A DNA stretch of 64,000 nt from Afifellaceae bacterium (GTDB lineage Bacteria > Pseudomonadota > Alphaproteobacteria > Rhizobiales > Afifellaceae): positions 1-64,000 of the forward strand of contig JANQRH010000006.1 in the NCBI GenBank assembly GCA_028284625.1, in the 5' to 3' direction. Positions 17,192 to 25,950 of the stretch are shown here, piece by piece. The translations under genes and the position numbers were made by a program. The notes under the pieces were generated by a model. It was not told the origin of the DNA and ran no database searches. It worked only from the letters and a program-made list of their open reading frames with translations. Numbering within the stretch: the stretch's first letter is position 1; every line of letters begins with the position of its first letter.

Positions 17192-18160
17192 CTAAGCGGC
17201 GCGCGCCATGCCGCGCGGATGCCCCGCACAGGACCGGGCGATCGCTTCCACGTGCCGATGGTCCGTGCCGCAACAGCCGCCGAGCACGCTGATCTGCGGC
17301 ATGCCGGCCAGCATCTCGCGATATTGCAACCCAAGCTCGACGGGATCGCCGTCATCGAGCTCCGTGGCGGCGTCAAGCTCGGCATGACTGCAGCGCGACG
17401 CGTTGGCCCGCAGGCCGCGGATGCGTTGCGTCCATGCCTCGCCGGTCGCCAGCACGTCGGCGAAATGGGTCGGATGCGCGCAATTGATCATGTAGTAGGC
17501 TGGCGCGCTGCCGGTCTCGGAGTCGACCGCCTCGATGGCCTCCTTCAGCGGTTGACCGGTCGGCAGATTGCCGTCGGTCTCCACGGTGAAGGAGATCGCT
17601 GAGGGGATGCCAGCAGCCTTCGCCGCGCGGGCGATCCCGATCGCCTCCTCCACATAGTTCATCGTGAGCGCCGCGATCATGTCGGCATCGGTGTCGGCGA
17701 AAACGCTGATCTGCTCGGAATGATAGGCTTCCGCATCGGCCGCGTTCATCGCATCCGACGGCGTGTAGCCGTCGCCGCGAGGTCCGATCTGGCCGCTCAG
17801 CACCATGGGTGTGTCCACCGTCGCCATCTGGTCGCGCAGTGCGGCCATGAGCGCGATCGACGCGCGGTTCATCCGGTTGAGGGCCGACGGCGCGTAGCCG
17901 ATCTTCTCCGCCCAGCCGCGGCTGGCGCGCCAGGTCGGGCTTTCAAGCACGAAGCCCATCCGCGCGGCGCCGGCAATGGCGATGTAGCGCTTGTAATAGG
18001 CGCGGAGGTGCGCGCGGCCGGCTTCGTCCTTCATCAGGTCGACGGCCGCCAGATGCGGCAGGTCCATGCCGTCGTGGAAGAGCAGCGTCGTTTCCAACCC
18101 GCCGTCGGTCAGGAACAGCTTGCCGGAGAGCTGCGGCAGCGCATGGCGATATCGGGGCAT
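17192..18160 (-). CDS. Homocysteine S-methyltransferase family protein
   Basis: Zinc-thiolate methyltransferase barrel of 322 residues. The Zn-binding cysteines lie in 'MINCAHPTHF' and the C-terminal 'LGGCCGTDHRH'. The N terminus 'LFLTDGGLETTLLFHDGMDL' is typical of the family. It may make methionine from homocysteine with S-methylmethionine, or use another methyl donor. Convergent with gpt. No riboswitch that I can recognise precedes it. Confidence 0.9.
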   Translation of the reverse strand: MPRYRHALPQLSGKLFLTDGGLETTLLFHDGMDLPHLAAVDLMKDEAGRAHLRAYYKRYIAIAGAARMGFVLESPTWRASRGWAEKIGYAPSALNRMNRASIALMAALRDQMATVDTPMVLSGQIGPRGDGYTPSDAMNAADAEAYHSEQISVFADTDADMIAALTMNYVEEAIGIARAAKAAGIPSAISFTVETDGNLPTGQPLKEAIEAVDSETGSAPAYYMINCAHPTHFADVLATGEAWTQRIRGLRANASRCSHAELDAATELDDGDPVELGLQYREMLAGMPQISVLGGCCGTDHRHVEAIARSCAGHPRGMARAA

Positions 18161-18471
18161 AATCGTTTCCTCGTTGGTGGACCGCGGGCGCGTGCAATCG
18201 CGACCGTTCGGGCCGACCGGTCTTATTGCCGCCGATATGATCGGCGGATCGTTGGTTTCATTTCAGGTGCGGGGCGCGACGTTACACTTGGGTCGTCGCG
18301 GAGCGCGCTATCTGCCGAACTTGCGTTTCAAGCGTCTTGCGCCGCGCGCCGGTTTTGTTTCGCGGGCGTGCGATTCAGGTTTCTTGCGCGGCGCCGCGAC
18401 GAAACAAAGCCGGCGGCTCTCATCGCCCATCCTTGATATCGGCCGGTCAGCGGCCTACCCAGACGGGGCGT
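18161..18471. other. Intergenic region between the methyltransferase gene and tRNA-Leu
   Basis: About 310 bases without a gene. It must hold the promoter of the minus-strand methyltransferase gene and perhaps that of the tRNA. The one visible structure is an imperfect inverted repeat with arms 18348-18365 and 18394-18414, both containing TTTGTTTCG or its complement, around a 28-base centre. Its role is unclear. Confidence 0.5.
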
Positions 18472-18557
18472 GCGGGCGTGGCGGAACGGTAGACGCAAGG
18501 GACTTAAAATCCCTCGGCCGCAAGGCCATGCGGGTTCGACTCCCGCCGCCCGCACCA
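18472..18557 (+). tRNA. tRNA-Leu (anticodon UAA)
   Basis: Cloverleaf of 86 bases including an encoded CCA. The acceptor stem GCGGGCG pairs with CGCCCGC. The D-arm region is GTGGCGGAACGGTAGACGC, the anticodon loop CTTAAAA gives anticodon TAA, a long variable arm (class II tRNA, as expected for Leu) follows, and the T-arm holds GGTTCGACTCC. It decodes UUA and UUG, rare codons in this GC-rich genome. Confidence 0.96.
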
Positions 18558-18743
18558 AGAGCCCTTCGCAGACTTGATCGTTGCCGGCCATAAGCTGAGC
18601 CCAATCATGTCGGATTGTCCGCCGTTGCATCGTCATCCTATTGGGACGAGAGTTTTCGTAGAGCCATAAACGTCGGTCGCCGCATCCGAAGGCGGAGCGC
18701 GCCGGCGATCTTGAAAAGCGGCTTTCAACGGAGGAGACACCCT

Positions 18744-19154
18744 ATGCACACCAATCCCTATCTCACGTTCGACGGGCGCTGCGAGGAGGCTTTTGAGCAT
18801 TATGCGAAAGCGCTCGGCGGCAAGATTGAGATGTTGATGCGCTATGCCGGCACGCCGGGCGAGGAGATGGCGCCGCCGGACTGGCGCGACAAGGTCATGC
18901 ACGCAACGCTCACCTTTGGCGGCAATGTGCTGATGGGCTCCGATGCGCCGCCGGAACGGCGCCAGCCGATGCAGGGCTTCTCCGTGTCGCTGCAATGCGA
19001 CAGCGTTGATGAAGCGGAGCGCGTCTGGAACGCGCTTTCCGAAGGCGGCACGGTGCATATGCCGCTGGAAGAGACGTTCTGGGCGGCGCGTTTCGGCGTC
19101 GTCATCGACCGGTTCGGCACGCCCTGGATGGTGAATTGCGACAAAGCGGAATGA
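18744..19154 (+). CDS. VOC (glyoxalase-fold) family protein, PhnB-like
   Basis: Small cytoplasmic protein of 136 residues starting at ATG 18744, with GGAGGAG 8 bases upstream. It has the paired beta-alpha-beta motifs of the VOC superfamily, PhnB/3-demethylubiquinone-methyltransferase-like group: 'NPYLTFDGRCEEAFEHYAKA', 'KVMHATLTFGGNVLMGSDAP', 'FWAARFGVVIDRFGTPWMVN'. No function can be assigned beyond the fold; members include dioxygenase-like and antibiotic-binding proteins. Confidence 0.9.
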   Translation: MHTNPYLTFDGRCEEAFEHYAKALGGKIEMLMRYAGTPGEEMAPPDWRDKVMHATLTFGGNVLMGSDAPPERRQPMQGFSVSLQCDSVDEAERVWNALSEGGTVHMPLEETFWAARFGVVIDRFGTPWMVNCDKAE

Positions 19155-19176
19155 GCGCGCGAGCGCACAACTCCGT

Positions 19177-20301
19177 TCATTCTGGCTTCCAGCCATAGAG
19201 CCAGTCGAGCCGCCGGATGAGACGCTCCGGCGACATCGCGCCAAGCACGATGTTGCGGGTGGCGGCGGCGATGCCATGCATGTTGTAGACGGCAAGATTG
19301 CGCTCCGCCTCGCGGACGATGCGCAAGACACGGCCGAGACGCGCGCGCTGATAGGCGCGAAGCGCCGCTGCCGGATCGTCAGGCTGCGAAGCGAGCGCGG
19401 CGGCAATCACCCAAGCATCCTCGATGGCCTGTGCGCCGCCCTGTGCGGCCGTCGGCGGCATGGCATGCGCGGCATCGCCGATCAGCGCCACACGGCCGCG
19501 CGTCCATGGCTTTGATGCATCGACGCCGAAGAGCGGCCACGGGATCCAGCTCGGCACAACGTCGATCAACGCGCGCGCTTCACGGCCGAACGGATTGGGC
19601 GGCGGCGTATCTCCGGTGGCGCTTGCGATGACCACCACGTTAAGGCTCGCCCCGGCGCGCACCGGGTAATGCACCAGATGGCCGCCCGGTCCGAGCCACA
19701 GCCCGGTGATGTCGCGGCGGATCGTCTGCGGCACGTCGGCAGTAGCAAGCGTTGCGCGCCAGGCGGTGCGGCCAACCGGCTGCGGCCCGGGATGTGCGAA
19801 GAATTTTTGGCGAATGGCGGACCGCACCCCGTCCGCCGCGATCAACAGATCGGCGTGTTGTTCCGTGCCGCCCGCGTCAAATATGACGCCGTTATCGTCG
19901 GCCCGGACCGCGCCGACCTTCAGGCCGAGATGCAGGTTGATGGCCTTGCTTTCCCGCACGGCGGCCAACAACCCCGCCTGCAGGTCGGAGCGGTGGATCA
20001 GACAGTACGGCGCGCCATAGCGCTGACGCGCGGCCGGGCCGAGCGGTACGATTCCAAGCCGCGCGCCACGTGACGCGTCGCGGATTTCGATTGCCTCCGG
20101 CTCAATCGTCGCTTGAGCAAGATGCGGGAGGACCCCGAGCCGCGCCAGCACAGTCGTGGCGTTTGGCGACAGCTGAATGCCCGCGCCGACCTCCTCAAGC
20201 ACCGGAGCGCGCTCATAAAGCGTGACGGTGAAGCCGCGCGCAACTAGCGCAATCGCCGATGTCAGCCCGGCGATGCCGCCCCCGGCGATCGCGACGCGCA
20301 T
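19177..20301 (-). CDS. FAD-dependent aromatic-ring monooxygenase-like protein
   Basis: Flavoprotein of 374 residues, class A monooxygenase family (salicylate hydroxylase-like). The FAD motif 'VAIAGGGIAGLTSAIALVAR' is at the N terminus, the second FAD motif 'VALIGDAAHAMPPTAAQGGA' lies near residue 285, and 'ADLLIAADGVRSAIRQ' is the DG motif. Substrate unknown. Six bases downstream of its stop lies the tail of the zinc-finger gene on the same strand, so the two may be co-transcribed. Confidence 0.9.
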   Translation of the reverse strand: MRVAIAGGGIAGLTSAIALVARGFTVTLYERAPVLEEVGAGIQLSPNATTVLARLGVLPHLAQATIEPEAIEIRDASRGARLGIVPLGPAARQRYGAPYCLIHRSDLQAGLLAAVRESKAINLHLGLKVGAVRADDNGVIFDAGGTEQHADLLIAADGVRSAIRQKFFAHPGPQPVGRTAWRATLATADVPQTIRRDITGLWLGPGGHLVHYPVRAGASLNVVVIASATGDTPPPNPFGREARALIDVVPSWIPWPLFGVDASKPWTRGRVALIGDAAHAMPPTAAQGGAQAIEDAWVIAAALASQPDDPAAALRAYQRARLGRVLRIVREAERNLAVYNMHGIAAATRNIVLGAMSPERLIRRLDWLYGWKPE

Positions 20302-20307
20302 TACGGC

Positions 20308-20550
20308 TTAGGCGGCGGGGCGATACGCGCAGCCGGCCGGCTTGGATTCCGCCGGGCCAAGGGACGGATCGTAGCGGAAGACGGTGGAGCAATAGGGGCA
20401 CACCGCTTCGTTCTCATCGCCCATGTCGATGAAGATATGCGGATGGTCGAAGGGCGGCAGCGCCCCCACGCACATGAACTCGCGCGCGCCGATCGTGATG
20501 ATTTCGACCCCGTCGGTGTTGTGGAAGTGCGGAACGTGACTGTCGGCCAT
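20308..20550 (-). CDS. Zinc-finger domain protein (zf-CHCC, NDUFS6-like)
   Basis: 80-residue protein with one Cys-His-Cys-Cys zinc site: Cys27, a His of 'DHPHIF', and Cys51/Cys54 in 'AVCPYCSTVFRYDP'. It matches the alphaproteobacterial relatives of the mitochondrial complex I subunit NDUFS6, which help complex I assembly or stability. ATG 20550 is preferred; an in-frame ATG at 20574 would add eight residues. Located upstream of the FAD monooxygenase gene on the same strand. Confidence 0.88.
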   Translation of the reverse strand: MADSHVPHFHNTDGVEIITIGAREFMCVGALPPFDHPHIFIDMGDENEAVCPYCSTVFRYDPSLGPAESKPAGCAYRPAA

Positions 20551-20690
20551 GGCGTTTCCGTGAATCTCAGGCATTGTCGCTGACGTCGGCGGAGCATAGC
20601 TATCGCGCTCGCCGGAGAACAGACCGGAGCAACCCTCCGGCGCCGGCCGCGTTGCCGCAGCCGCCGTGAATGCAAGGGCCAGGAGAAGCC

Positions 20691-21449
20691 ATGCAACAGT
20701 TCGATTCCGACGGCGTGACGATCGCCTACCTGGACGAAGGCGAAGGCCCCGCGACGTTGCTGATCCACGGCTTCGCCTCCAGCGCGCGTGTGAATTGGGT
20801 CTCAACCGGCTGGATCAACGACCTGAAAGCCGCCGGCCGCAGGGTGATCGCGCTCGACAATCGTGGCCACGGCGACAGCGGCAAGCCGTACGATCCCGCC
20901 GCGTATCCCGCGCCGATCATGGCGGAGGACGCGCGGCGGCTGCTCGACCATCTGGAGGTCGGCGATGCCGACGTCGTCGGCTATTCGATGGGCGCACGGA
21001 TCACGGCGTTTCTGGCGCTGTCCCACCCGCGTCGTGTACGCCGCGCCGTTTTCAGCGGACTGGGCGATGGGATGGTGAAAGGCGTCGGCCGCAGTGAGCC
21101 GATCGCCGCGGCACTTCTCGCCGATTCCCCCGACGACATCGCCGACCCGCATGCGCGCGAGTTTCGGCTCTTCGCCGACAAGACGGGTAGCGACCGTAAA
21201 GCGCTTGCGGCCTGTATCATGTCGGCGCGGCCGGTCGTGACAACTGAGGAGCTCGGCGGCCTGACTGTGCCGGTCCTGGTGGCCGTCGGCAGCGACGATG
21301 CGCTCGCCGGGAGCGCTGAGGCCTTGGCGGCGCTGGTTCCGGGTGCTGAGGCTTTCGTTATCCCCGGACGCGACCATATGAAGGCGGTGGGCGACCGGCA
21401 GCACAAGGCGGCCGTCCTCGACTTTCTGTCGCGTGAGATAAAGCCGTAA
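20691..21449 (+). CDS. Alpha/beta-fold hydrolase
   Basis: 252 residues from ATG 20691, which follows an AGGAGA site. The fold markers are 'LIHGFASSARVNW', 'IALDNRGHGDSGKPYD', the nucleophile elbow 'VVGYSMGARITAFLAL', an acid in 'VGSDDALAG' and the catalytic His in 'IPGRDHMKAVG'. Most likely a cytoplasmic esterase or C-C hydrolase; the substrate cannot be read from the sequence. Followed by cysE. Confidence 0.92.
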   Translation: MQQFDSDGVTIAYLDEGEGPATLLIHGFASSARVNWVSTGWINDLKAAGRRVIALDNRGHGDSGKPYDPAAYPAPIMAEDARRLLDHLEVGDADVVGYSMGARITAFLALSHPRRVRRAVFSGLGDGMVKGVGRSEPIAAALLADSPDDIADPHAREFRLFADKTGSDRKALAACIMSARPVVTTEELGGLTVPVLVAVGSDDALAGSAEALAALVPGAEAFVIPGRDHMKAVGDRQHKAAVLDFLSREIKP

Positions 21450-21556
21450 CGAATGGGTTGGAGCGGCGCCGTGAACCAACGTGAAACCGTCCGGCAGCGG
21501 TGGTAATGGCCGAATTTACGCGCGTGCTGTATAGTCATGCGCGAATGGAGGCGCTG

Positions 21557-22405
21557 ATGAGCGTGAAGATCAAAAGCCCTACGACGCGAGCGAGCGTTGA
21601 GGCCCTCGACCCGATCTGGAGCCAGTTGCGCTCCGAGGCTGAGGCGATCGTGGCCGCCGAACCGGCGCTGGCCGGCTTCGTCTACGCCTCCGTGCTCAAT
21701 CACGACAAGCTGGAAGACGCCGTCGCCCATCGCATCGCCACACGACTCGACAGCCATGCGCTCGACGGCGGCGTCGTGGAGCGCGGCTTTGCAGAAATGC
21801 TGGAAGCCTGGCGCGACTATTCGGTGGCGCTGAGGGCCGATTTGATCGCTGTCTACGACCGCGATCCCGCCTGCAGCCGCTTTATCGAGCCGATGCTCTA
21901 CTTCAAGGGCTTCCATGCCATCCAGACGCACCGCCTGGCGCATTGGCTCTATGCCAACGACCAGCGCGACCTGGCATTCTACCTGCAAAGCCGCGGCTCG
22001 GAGGTGTTCCAGGTCGATATCCATCCCGCCGTCCCGATGGGGACGGGCATCTTCATCGATCACGCCACCGGTGTTGTCGTCGGCGGGACGGCCGTGATTG
22101 AGGACAACGTCTCCATCCTGCAGAACGTGACGCTCGGCGGCACCGGCAAGGAAAGCGGCGACCGTCACCCGAAAATCCGCCACGGGGTCTTGATCGGCGC
22201 CGGCGCCAACATCCTCGGCAATATCGAGGTCGGCGAATGCTCGCGCGTGGCGGCGGGATCGGTGGTCCTGAAGCCCGTGCCCGCGCACGCCACTGTGGCC
22301 GGCGTGCCGGCGAAAGTGGTGGGGCAGGCGGGCTGCGCGGAGCCTTCGCGTACGATGGACCAGATGCTGCGCGACGGCGATCCCGACATCGGCGCCCACA
22401 TTTAA
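21557..22405 (+). CDS. cysE: Serine O-acetyltransferase
   Basis: Makes O-acetylserine from serine and acetyl-CoA, the first step of cysteine synthesis. 282 residues from ATG 21557, behind a GGAGG site. The N-terminal helical SAT domain is followed by left-handed beta-helix hexapeptide repeats. The active-site region is 'VDIHPAVPMGTGIFIDHATG' with 'LQNVTLGGTGKESGDRHPKI', and the end contains 'VAGVPAKVVG'. The DUF3126 gene follows, as is usual in alphaproteobacteria. Confidence 0.96.
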   Translation: MSVKIKSPTTRASVEALDPIWSQLRSEAEAIVAAEPALAGFVYASVLNHDKLEDAVAHRIATRLDSHALDGGVVERGFAEMLEAWRDYSVALRADLIAVYDRDPACSRFIEPMLYFKGFHAIQTHRLAHWLYANDQRDLAFYLQSRGSEVFQVDIHPAVPMGTGIFIDHATGVVVGGTAVIEDNVSILQNVTLGGTGKESGDRHPKIRHGVLIGAGANILGNIEVGECSRVAAGSVVLKPVPAHATVAGVPAKVVGQAGCAEPSRTMDQMLRDGDPDIGAHI

Positions 22406-22500
22406 CGGGCCAGATTTTACGGGGACCTGCGCTCGCTAACGGTTGTGGGCGCGCCGCCGGCGCTCTACAAGGCGCGGGCGAAGTAAATCCTGAGGCCGAC

Positions 22501-22713
22501 GTGACCGCCGAAGAACTGAAAAAGGTCGAGCGCTATCTGCAGCGCCTGTTTGGCAACACCGCGATTGGCGTGCGCGCGCGGCCGCGCAAGGACGATTCCG
22601 CCGAGGTCTATATCGGCGAGGAGTTCATCGGCGTGCTCTATCGTGACGATGAGGACGACGAGCTGTCCTACAATTTCTCCATGGCCATTCTCGGCTACGA
22701 CCTCGGCGATTAG
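22501..22713 (+). CDS. DUF3126 family protein
   Basis: 70-residue acidic protein starting at GTG 22501. It has the typical alternating pattern 'IGVRARPRKDDSAEVYIGEE' and 'DDELSYNFSMAILGYDL'. Conserved across alphaproteobacteria and often next to cysE, as here (95 bases downstream). Function unknown; a role connected with cysteine synthesis is only a guess from the neighbour. Confidence 0.9.
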   Translation: MTAEELKKVERYLQRLFGNTAIGVRARPRKDDSAEVYIGEEFIGVLYRDDEDDELSYNFSMAILGYDLGD

Positions 22714-22762
22714 GCCGTGTGCATGGGTTGCGTGACGTCCGGCCTCGGCTGCTGAGGCGACG

Positions 22763-23942
22763 TTGTCCATAAACTTTACACGGCGAGAGGTCCTCGCGCT
22801 TTTTGGGTGTGAGCGCGGCGGCGCTGACGGCGACGGTCAACCGCGTCGCCGCTCAGAACGGCGGCGCAGATGATGTGTTGGATGTGGCCGTCATTGGCGC
22901 AGGCGCCGCCGGACTTACCGCCGGTTTTTTGCTCGATCGGGCCGGAGTGCGTTTTCGGATCTTGGAAGCCGCGGACATTCATGGAGGGCGTGCAAGGAAA
23001 GACACGAGCCTTGCCGACTTCCCCCTCGAGATGGGCGGGGAGTGGATCCACACAACCAACCAAGTTCTGAATACGCTTTCCCAAAGCGATGATGCTGCCC
23101 AGCGTGCAGCAGAGTGGCGGCCGGTCACATGCGATGTCTTGAGCGGCGGGCGGCTTTACCGGGAAAATCGCTACGCGCTTGAGTGGCGTGGCGAACATCG
23201 GTTCATCTCGACCACCTGGTTTGACTTCTTCAATGATTTCATGGCCCGGGACATACGAGGCCGCATCGACCTCAACACGCAGGTCACGCGTGTTGACTAC
23301 TCCGATGATCCTTTGCGGATCGGTCTGGCAAATGGCGAAACCATCCGCGCACGGCATGTGATTGTGACCGTGCCGCTCAACGTACTGAAAGACGGCGACA
23401 TTCACTTCGAGCCGGAGCTGCCCCGTTCAAAACAGCGTGCGTTCTCCGGCGTTGTCATGCCGGACGGTTTCAAGCTGTTCATGCGCTTCGATGAGCGCTT
23501 CTACCCTGACATGGTCTTGTTCGATCACGGCTATCAGACGCCGGAGGCCGAGATCATGTTCTACAACGTCTCCCTCGACAAACCGACTGGGCAGAACATC
23601 CTCGGGCTATTTGCGCACGGCGTCGTTGCCACGCCTTACGCCACTTTGAAGGACAATGAGCTGGTGCGCGCAGCACTCGATCAGCTTGATCAGCTCTATG
23701 ACGGCGCAGCATCACGGGCCTTCGAAGGTCACGTCTTGCAGAACTGGAGCAAAAGCCCATTCCATCGCGGCACCTATTCCTATTTTCATGGGTCGAGGCC
23801 AGCCACACTTGGGGCCTCTATCGATGGGAGGGTCCACTTCGCTGGTGAAGCCTATAACAGGCGTTCCGACGGCGAATGGGGCTATATGCATGTGGCCGCC
23901 CGCTCAGCCTATGACGCCGTGGATGAAATCAGCAGGAGCTGA
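22763..23942 (+). pseudogene. Flavin-containing amine oxidase with a frameshift in its Tat signal peptide
   Basis: FAD-dependent amine oxidase. The enzyme body (open from TTG 22803, 379 residues) has the dinucleotide motif 'VAVIGAGAAGLTAGFLLDRA', 'EMGGEWIHTTNQ', and a C-terminal FAD motif with 'GRVHFAGEAYNRR'. Immediately upstream, in the neighbouring frame, TTG 22763 (GAGG 6 bases before it) encodes MSINFTRREVLALFG, a twin-arginine signal start. Dropping one T from the T5 run at 22800-22804 joins both parts into a complete signal followed by 'GVSAAALTATVNRVAAQ'. So the gene is either disrupted, affected by a sequencing error, or frameshifted during expression. Without the signal the enzyme would stay in the cytoplasm. 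Confidence 0.72.
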
Positions 23943-24099
23943 TTGGCCTATGGAGCGCTGCGTCCGGTTCCGGTCGCGAAGCAGACGTCGAGCGCGGCCC
24001 CGGCGCCCCGCTTCATCGTTAACCAATCCTTTCAAATTGCCGGCGCCGGCCGCCGCGACGCTTGCTGCGCCGCGCGTCCGCCGCTAGGCTGCCCAAAGG

Positions 24100-24114
24100 T
24101 TAATAAATGGTTAA
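24100..24114. promoter_or_regulatory. CtrA-type binding site
   Basis: TTAATAAATGGTTAA is an exact TTAA-N7-TTAA, the consensus of the cell-cycle regulator CtrA. It ends 12 bases before the GTG start of a small membrane-protein gene, closer than usual for an activating site, so it may act as an operator instead. Confidence 0.5.
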
Positions 24115-24126
24115 TGGCGGCGTTGC

Positions 24127-24438
24127 GTGTCGGAGTTGGGCGTATTCGTGTACTGTGCGGCGATCGGATTTGCCGCTGCGGCGACTCTCGCCAGCTTCTA
24201 CCAATGGGTCACGTCGGAGCGAGCTGAGCTCTTTGCCGTGAAGCAAACGGTGCCCGGCGTCGCCTTTGCCGTCCTCTTCTCAATGTTCTGCGGACCGTTC
24301 CTGGTGATGCGCCGCGTGGTCACAGGATTAAGGGCGCGCGAGATGGCCACCCTGCCGGCGCTGATCGGCGTGGTCATTGCAGGGATGTGGAGCGTGTGCG
24401 CCGGGATCTTCTACGTCAGCATCCTGGTCAGCGCCTGA
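24127..24438 (+). CDS. Conserved small membrane protein, function unknown
   Basis: 103 residues from GTG 24127. Three hydrophobic segments are visible at about residues 5-24, 43-62 ('VPGVAFAVLFSMFCGPFLVM') and 76-98, so it is an inner-membrane protein with short loops. I recognise no catalytic motif. The pattern looks like a conserved alphaproteobacterial DUF, but I cannot name it surely. A perfect CtrA site sits just upstream, and a strong hairpin separates it from the convergent peptidase gene. Confidence 0.75.
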   Translation: MSELGVFVYCAAIGFAAAATLASFYQWVTSERAELFAVKQTVPGVAFAVLFSMFCGPFLVMRRVVTGLRAREMATLPALIGVVIAGMWSVCAGIFYVSILVSA

Positions 24439-24453
24439 GCTGAACACGAAGCG

Positions 24454-24474
24454 GGCCCGCCGTGCGGGCGGGCC
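24454..24474. terminator. Bidirectional hairpin between convergent genes
   Basis: Perfect 8-bp stem GGCCCGCC/GGCGGGCC with a 5-base loop, located between the ends of the convergent membrane-protein and BTLCP genes. There is no long T-run, but position and strength fit a transcript end. Confidence 0.6.
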
Positions 24475-24500
24475 GGGTTACTTCCAATCGCTGAGGAGGC

Positions 24501-25109
24501 TTAAGGCGACGTCGCCGTATTCGGCGTGGTCCAGCGTGGATCGCCGACGGAGACCCAGCGGTTGGGGTCGCGCACCGACTGACGCTTCACGAAATGATAC
24601 GCGGTCTCGTACCACCGGTGCAGCGTGTCGGTCTTGTTGTCGAGCACGAACTCACCGCGGCTGGTGCGCGCCAGAAGCACGGCATGCCCGTCGCCAACCT
24701 CATCGAAGACGACCGCGACGAGGAGCGCGCCGGAGGGCCAGCCGCGCTCAATCAGCCATTTGCGCTTGAGGAGAACGTAATCTTCGCAATCGCCGTAGGT
24801 TTCCGGCAGCGTCCAGTATTCCTCGGCGTTATAGAATTCCATGTCGGTCGCCGGCGCGACGAGATGGTTGGCAAGCGTGTTTACTTCCTGAAGGTCACGC
24901 CAGCGCCGCTCCGTCAGCTGCTCAGCCTCCGCAGAGCCGCGGGTCACGCATTCCTCAGGATGGTTGCGGCAGAAATCGATGTGTCCGACCGGCGGATTCG
25001 TCCAGCCGTTGACATCCATCCTGAGGCTTTGAGCCGAAGTCGTTTGAGCCAATCCCAAACCGCACAACACAAAGCCGGCCAACAGGGGCCGGCAGACATA
25101 CGCGAACAT
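24501..25109 (-). CDS. Transglutaminase-like cysteine peptidase (BTLCP)
   Basis: Exported protein of 202 residues with a Sec signal (hydrophobic core 'LLAGFVLCGLGLAQTTSAQS', likely cleavage after SAQ or nearby). The catalytic Cys lies in 'TYGDCEDYVLLKRKWL', His in 'GDGHAVLLARTSRG', and Asp in 'EFVLDNKTD'. Such proteins in proteobacteria are periplasmic proteases of the LapG class, some of which clip surface adhesins under c-di-GMP control. No LapD or adhesin gene is adjacent, so that role is only possible. Confidence 0.88.
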   Translation of the reverse strand: MFAYVCRPLLAGFVLCGLGLAQTTSAQSLRMDVNGWTNPPVGHIDFCRNHPEECVTRGSAEAEQLTERRWRDLQEVNTLANHLVAPATDMEFYNAEEYWTLPETYGDCEDYVLLKRKWLIERGWPSGALLVAVVFDEVGDGHAVLLARTSRGEFVLDNKTDTLHRWYETAYHFVKRQSVRDPNRWVSVGDPRWTTPNTATSP

Positions 25110-25218
25110 TATTATCGCCCCCCATTTTGGAGCGACCTTAGCAGAAATCGATTGCGCGTGCGCTAAAAGATTAGATCAATGATTGATGAACGGCGGGCCG
25201 ATATTTTGGCTTGCGGCG

Positions 25219-25842
25219 TTAGAAATAGTCTTTCTCGATCGCCTGCTCGATGGCCGTATCGGACATGAGCCGCATGAATTCCAGGCCGATCCCATCGTCG
25301 AAATGGCGCACGATCCGCGCCCCGAGCCGGCCGAGCCGCACGGGCGAGCCGATGGGCGGGCGAAGATTTGTGGCGATGGCGGCACCGGAAAGCGACATGT
25401 CGATGACGCGCACGGAATGCGTGGTGCCGTCGGACAGGACGATGGAGGTCTCGCTGCGCTTCGGTGTCCGGCGCAGATGCCGACGATCCTCATCGAGGCT
25501 GAGGACATGCCGGTTGGCGAGCCATGTCAGCGTATCGGCCAGCCTGTCGCGCTTCCGCTGCGAGGCGGAGATCGACATGACGAAGCCTTGATCGGTTTTC
25601 TCCAGAAGCACGCCTTCGATCCGGCCGACGCTGTCGATATAGGCGACGACCCGCTCGCCCACTTCGCCGCTAAACGGGCTGACAATCGAAGCGTCCCCCG
25701 GCGAGACCTCAGAGACCTGACAGGGGCATTCCCGCTGATCTGGAAACATGCACCGGCCGAGCAAGCTCAGCTTGACACGCTGAAAGCGACGCCTTTCCGA
25801 ACTAGGGGCTCGGTCAGTCTCTTGTGTTTGCAGCGCCTGCAT
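25219..25842 (-). CDS. Tandem PilZ-domain protein
   Basis: 207 residues with two PilZ-like regions. The first (about residues 15-85) begins 'RRRFQRVKLSLLGRC' but has the degenerate second motif 'EVSPGDASI'. The second (about 105-200) has both c-di-GMP motifs: 'RRTPKRSETSI' (RxxxR-type) and 'DMSLSGAAI' (DxSxxG). It is therefore a probable cytoplasmic c-di-GMP receptor that binds through the C-terminal domain. It could respond to the GGDEF-EAL protein at 46 kb or to enzymes elsewhere. Confidence 0.85.
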   Translation of the reverse strand: MQALQTQETDRAPSSERRRFQRVKLSLLGRCMFPDQRECPCQVSEVSPGDASIVSPFSGEVGERVVAYIDSVGRIEGVLLEKTDQGFVMSISASQRKRDRLADTLTWLANRHVLSLDEDRRHLRRTPKRSETSIVLSDGTTHSVRVIDMSLSGAAIATNLRPPIGSPVRLGRLGARIVRHFDDGIGLEFMRLMSDTAIEQAIEKDYF

Positions 25843-25950
25843 GGCGACTCCGGATAATCCAACCTAAACGGGCGGATGTGCACAATCGCGGAGGCTATTC
25901 GGCCGTGGTTAAATATGTGTAAGCAAATGGCATGAGCGCTTGATTTGCGT

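Noticed and set aside
18161..18300. A SAM-type riboswitch before the homocysteine methyltransferase gene.
   Set aside because: I looked for SAM-II-like conserved segments on the minus strand and saw no convincing match.
18348..18414. Inverted repeat upstream of tRNA-Leu as a terminator or attachment site.
   Set aside because: Arms are imperfect, the centre is 28 bases, no T-run follows, and no integrase or duplicated tRNA end is nearby.
20981..22399. Minus-strand open frame of about 472 residues opposite the hydrolase and cysE genes.
   Set aside because: It spans two well-supported plus-strand genes and has shadow-like composition.
22795..22810. Programmed ribosomal frameshifting at the T5 run in the amine oxidase gene.
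   Set aside because: The needed shift is +1, no known +1 stimulatory signal (slow codon or stop in the A site) is seen, and slippery T runs more often reflect mutation or sequencing error. Kept only as a possibility within the finding.
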